NCBI GenBank assembly: GCA_964453205.1
Contig: CAYVRC010000226.1
Coordinates: 1-7,614, forward strand
Length of the DNA: 7,614 nucleotides
DNA from: Crateriforma sp964453205
Lineage (GTDB): Bacteria > Planctomycetota > Planctomycetia > Pirellulales > Pirellulaceae
Direction of reading: 5' to 3'
Position 1 is the first letter of the stretch. Each line of letters begins with the position of its first letter. This document shows, piece by piece, positions 7,101 to 7,614 of the stretch. The position numbers and the translations under genes were made by a program. The notes beneath the pieces were generated by a model that worked only from the letters and a program-made list of their open reading frames with translations, did not search any database and was not told the DNA's origin.

Positions 7101-7583
7101 GTCGGCGTCGGATCGTGTATTTTGACGATGGTCGCGATGATTTTTCAGCTGGAGCGACTGGATGAGTTGTACGGCACCGCGAGCATCATCGTGTCGTCGG
7201 TCGCGGTCGCTTGGTGGGCTTTCGGAGTGCCGCCGACGGAGCGTGCGAGCGAAGCGGTATCATCAGGTCACTGGAACCTTCGTCAACCGGGAAGCCTGCC
7301 TTGGCCGATCGCGGTGTCGTTGTTGCCCGGACAGATCGCATCGTTGTTGTTTTCGATGGATTGGGCGACTTCGTCGGATCTGCCGTTGGTGATGGCGGGA
7401 ACTTGGGCGGTCGCGGGAATCGCGTCGACGATTCGGTACGCGATGAAACCTCGTGACGTTGACGCGTTGCACGCCATGGCGGTCGGGAGCATCGCGACAT
7501 GGGTCAGCGTTTTCGATTACCACGCGACGACGACCGTGATGGTTTGGCCGGGAATGGCCGGCCTGGTGTCGGTGGGCGTGTAG
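4158..7583 (+). CDS. Very large polytopic membrane protein of unknown function (1141 residues)
   Basis: The protein opens with one hydrophobic helix (residues about 3-27). A long soluble segment follows (about 28-195): first a charged, probably helical stretch with RVVERLVESGKLGESDGRDL (62-81), then a Pro/Ala/Ser-rich linker of low complexity (about 91-185). From about residue 201 to the end it is almost all membrane: roughly 25-30 hydrophobic segments separated by short loops, many with Arg clusters (for example RWRTRATSR at 255-263 and WRRSRRAAK at 374-382). No catalytic, nucleotide-binding or transporter motif was recognised. The layout of a short helical motif, a disordered linker and a many-helix block starting near WGELAAGMMIVICSIGL recalls the poorly described large DUF2157-like membrane proteins of planctomycetes, but this is a resemblance, not an assignment. 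ATG4158 was chosen over GTG4104 because it starts directly at a membrane helix; neither has a clear ribosome binding site. The stop at 7581-7583 falls inside the last hydrophobic segment, so the end may be natural or truncated. Confidence 0.8.
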   Translation: MSYLIVLLVLWAIVTVVGHTSWLAIAMIGRAVSGSTESHSDRRGTASGSGESPERTLESFSRVVERLVESGKLGESDGRDLKRNAERIVRPAAVARAPLSPASLAQASAGPSGASADAVLLAELVDTAGGTPSPRSAVPPTDPIAPPVVHPPVVDPDAVDSSRQARHEPRTPEGVRTAEDLAPSMSWSQVITAFLAARNIRWGELAAGMMIVICSIGLVVSLWSTLTATHRAVPSLIFMAANASIFAAGLYTFGRWRTRATSRAVLIIASLLVPLSVLAGLAATGDGGMRVSLSDPIALAAIVLGGGVYGWLLLKTGRVLVGRVSAGGYALGIIGPTLMLPAMPTLVRVLGPSSGWCVLIGAIVTTAAWLSEPWRRSRRAAKAVVPPRGGTDQTRRFPLAIGRRGFAMRAMRLSTGTFAFACLVAYVAVGIARVDRPAGSHHDFLPLALSAIPVLVALMASSRHYALQCRFAVHALTGNSVAVFAALAVASLSAATLGDAGWLWAWGGIATSSGLAVAAASRRSSWVPMALVPLSLAVVMTSTSWLGTDRFETLAVWRRMISAPAMLVAVTLVVTAGLARHFLLRRSDRMSEHHRGFRWLTMGYALTAIVIGTALLLGPTAWRCGIPVWLVAGAMSAAWATLRFAKLEEIFAVVAPGFCLLGLAHGVKGFDPSFVLGLEPMLSTKLFFSWSALLSSTALLSRRSGGPRLSGFVDTASVLVAIALPASATFGWAVRMMAGVLTPPPLGTPIVIYGLPVLAWLIGLAALFIRVDEGADHEIGWRHRIRRNVTSDALVGTLILWIGCAVGWLVMQTAVTQLVTAVSVVGLLLGLWALTSRRLGITPGISIVVGGVFAIIASTTLIGSGWVVPLSEGASIGIVPTTAVIIWWIVAAVVSLAGVARKPVDGGIALASVLIPAAAVLAMPWLGWRNPITLMQGAGVATFLWMSALQFGLGRIKAFRRRPLVKETSTALEGLWSATWIVGVGSCILTMVAMIFQLERLDELYGTASIIVSSVAVAWWAFGVPPTERASEAVSSGHWNLRQPGSLPWPIAVSLLPGQIASLLFSMDWATSSDLPLVMAGTWAVAGIASTIRYAMKPRDVDALHAMAVGSIATWVSVFDYHATTTVMVWPGMAGLVSVGV
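6597..6619 (+). repeat. Perfect 9-base inverted repeat inside the membrane protein gene
   Basis: GCCGTGACC (6597-6605) and GGTCACGGC (6611-6619) are exact reverse complements with a 5-base loop (CAATT). The pairing can extend by a G-U and a C-G pair outward. It encodes a near-mirror peptide (TAVTQLVTAV) within a membrane helix. It is long enough to form a stable mRNA hairpin, but no regulatory role is evident, and the peptide symmetry may explain it. Confidence 0.6.
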
Positions 7584-7614
7584 GTCGCCTTGACGGCGCG
7601 TCGGCATCGGCAGG

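Overview
The window reads like a Planctomycetota chromosome, most likely a Rhodopirellula/Pirellulaceae-type genome. The main evidence is a pilin-like DUF1559 protein ending in an H-X9-DG motif, a family greatly expanded in that phylum. It sits beside a DUF1573 lipoprotein and the end of what looks like a membrane-anchored C39-type peptidase, and the window also holds a very large polytopic protein. The organism call is inferred from gene content; no rRNA or marker gene is present. All credible genes are on the + strand.

Positions 1-2255 form a tightly packed cassette of three genes. The C-terminus of a C39-like, single-span membrane protein (1-225) shares its stop codon base with the start of a DUF1573 lipoprotein gene (225-1248). 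That gene in turn overlaps by 4 bases the GTG start of the DUF1559 pilin-like gene (1245-2255). The DUF1573 gene is split between two reading frames at a run of eight C (783-790). Reading seven C instead of eight restores one continuous protein of about 340 residues. This is a sequencing or assembly error, a true frameshift mutation, or a slippage/phase-variation site. The start of this gene is also AT-rich and carries a second 8-base homopolymer (T8, 289-296).

After a 223-base gap comes a 500-residue FAD-dependent oxidoreductase of the phytoene desaturase/carotenoid isomerase/retinol saturase superfamily (2479-3981). After another 176-base gap comes a 1141-residue membrane protein with roughly 25-30 hydrophobic segments and no recognisable catalytic motif (4158-7583). 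Its last hydrophobic segment is cut by the stop codon just before the window ends.

The first three genes probably work together at the cell envelope: a protease-like domain predicted outside the cytoplasm, an Ig-like lipoprotein and a pseudopilin-like protein. This rests on gene overlap and family type, not on a known pathway. The oxidoreductase and the large membrane protein show no sequence sign of belonging to that cassette. No tRNA, rRNA, CRISPR array, insertion sequence or convincing rho-independent terminator was seen.
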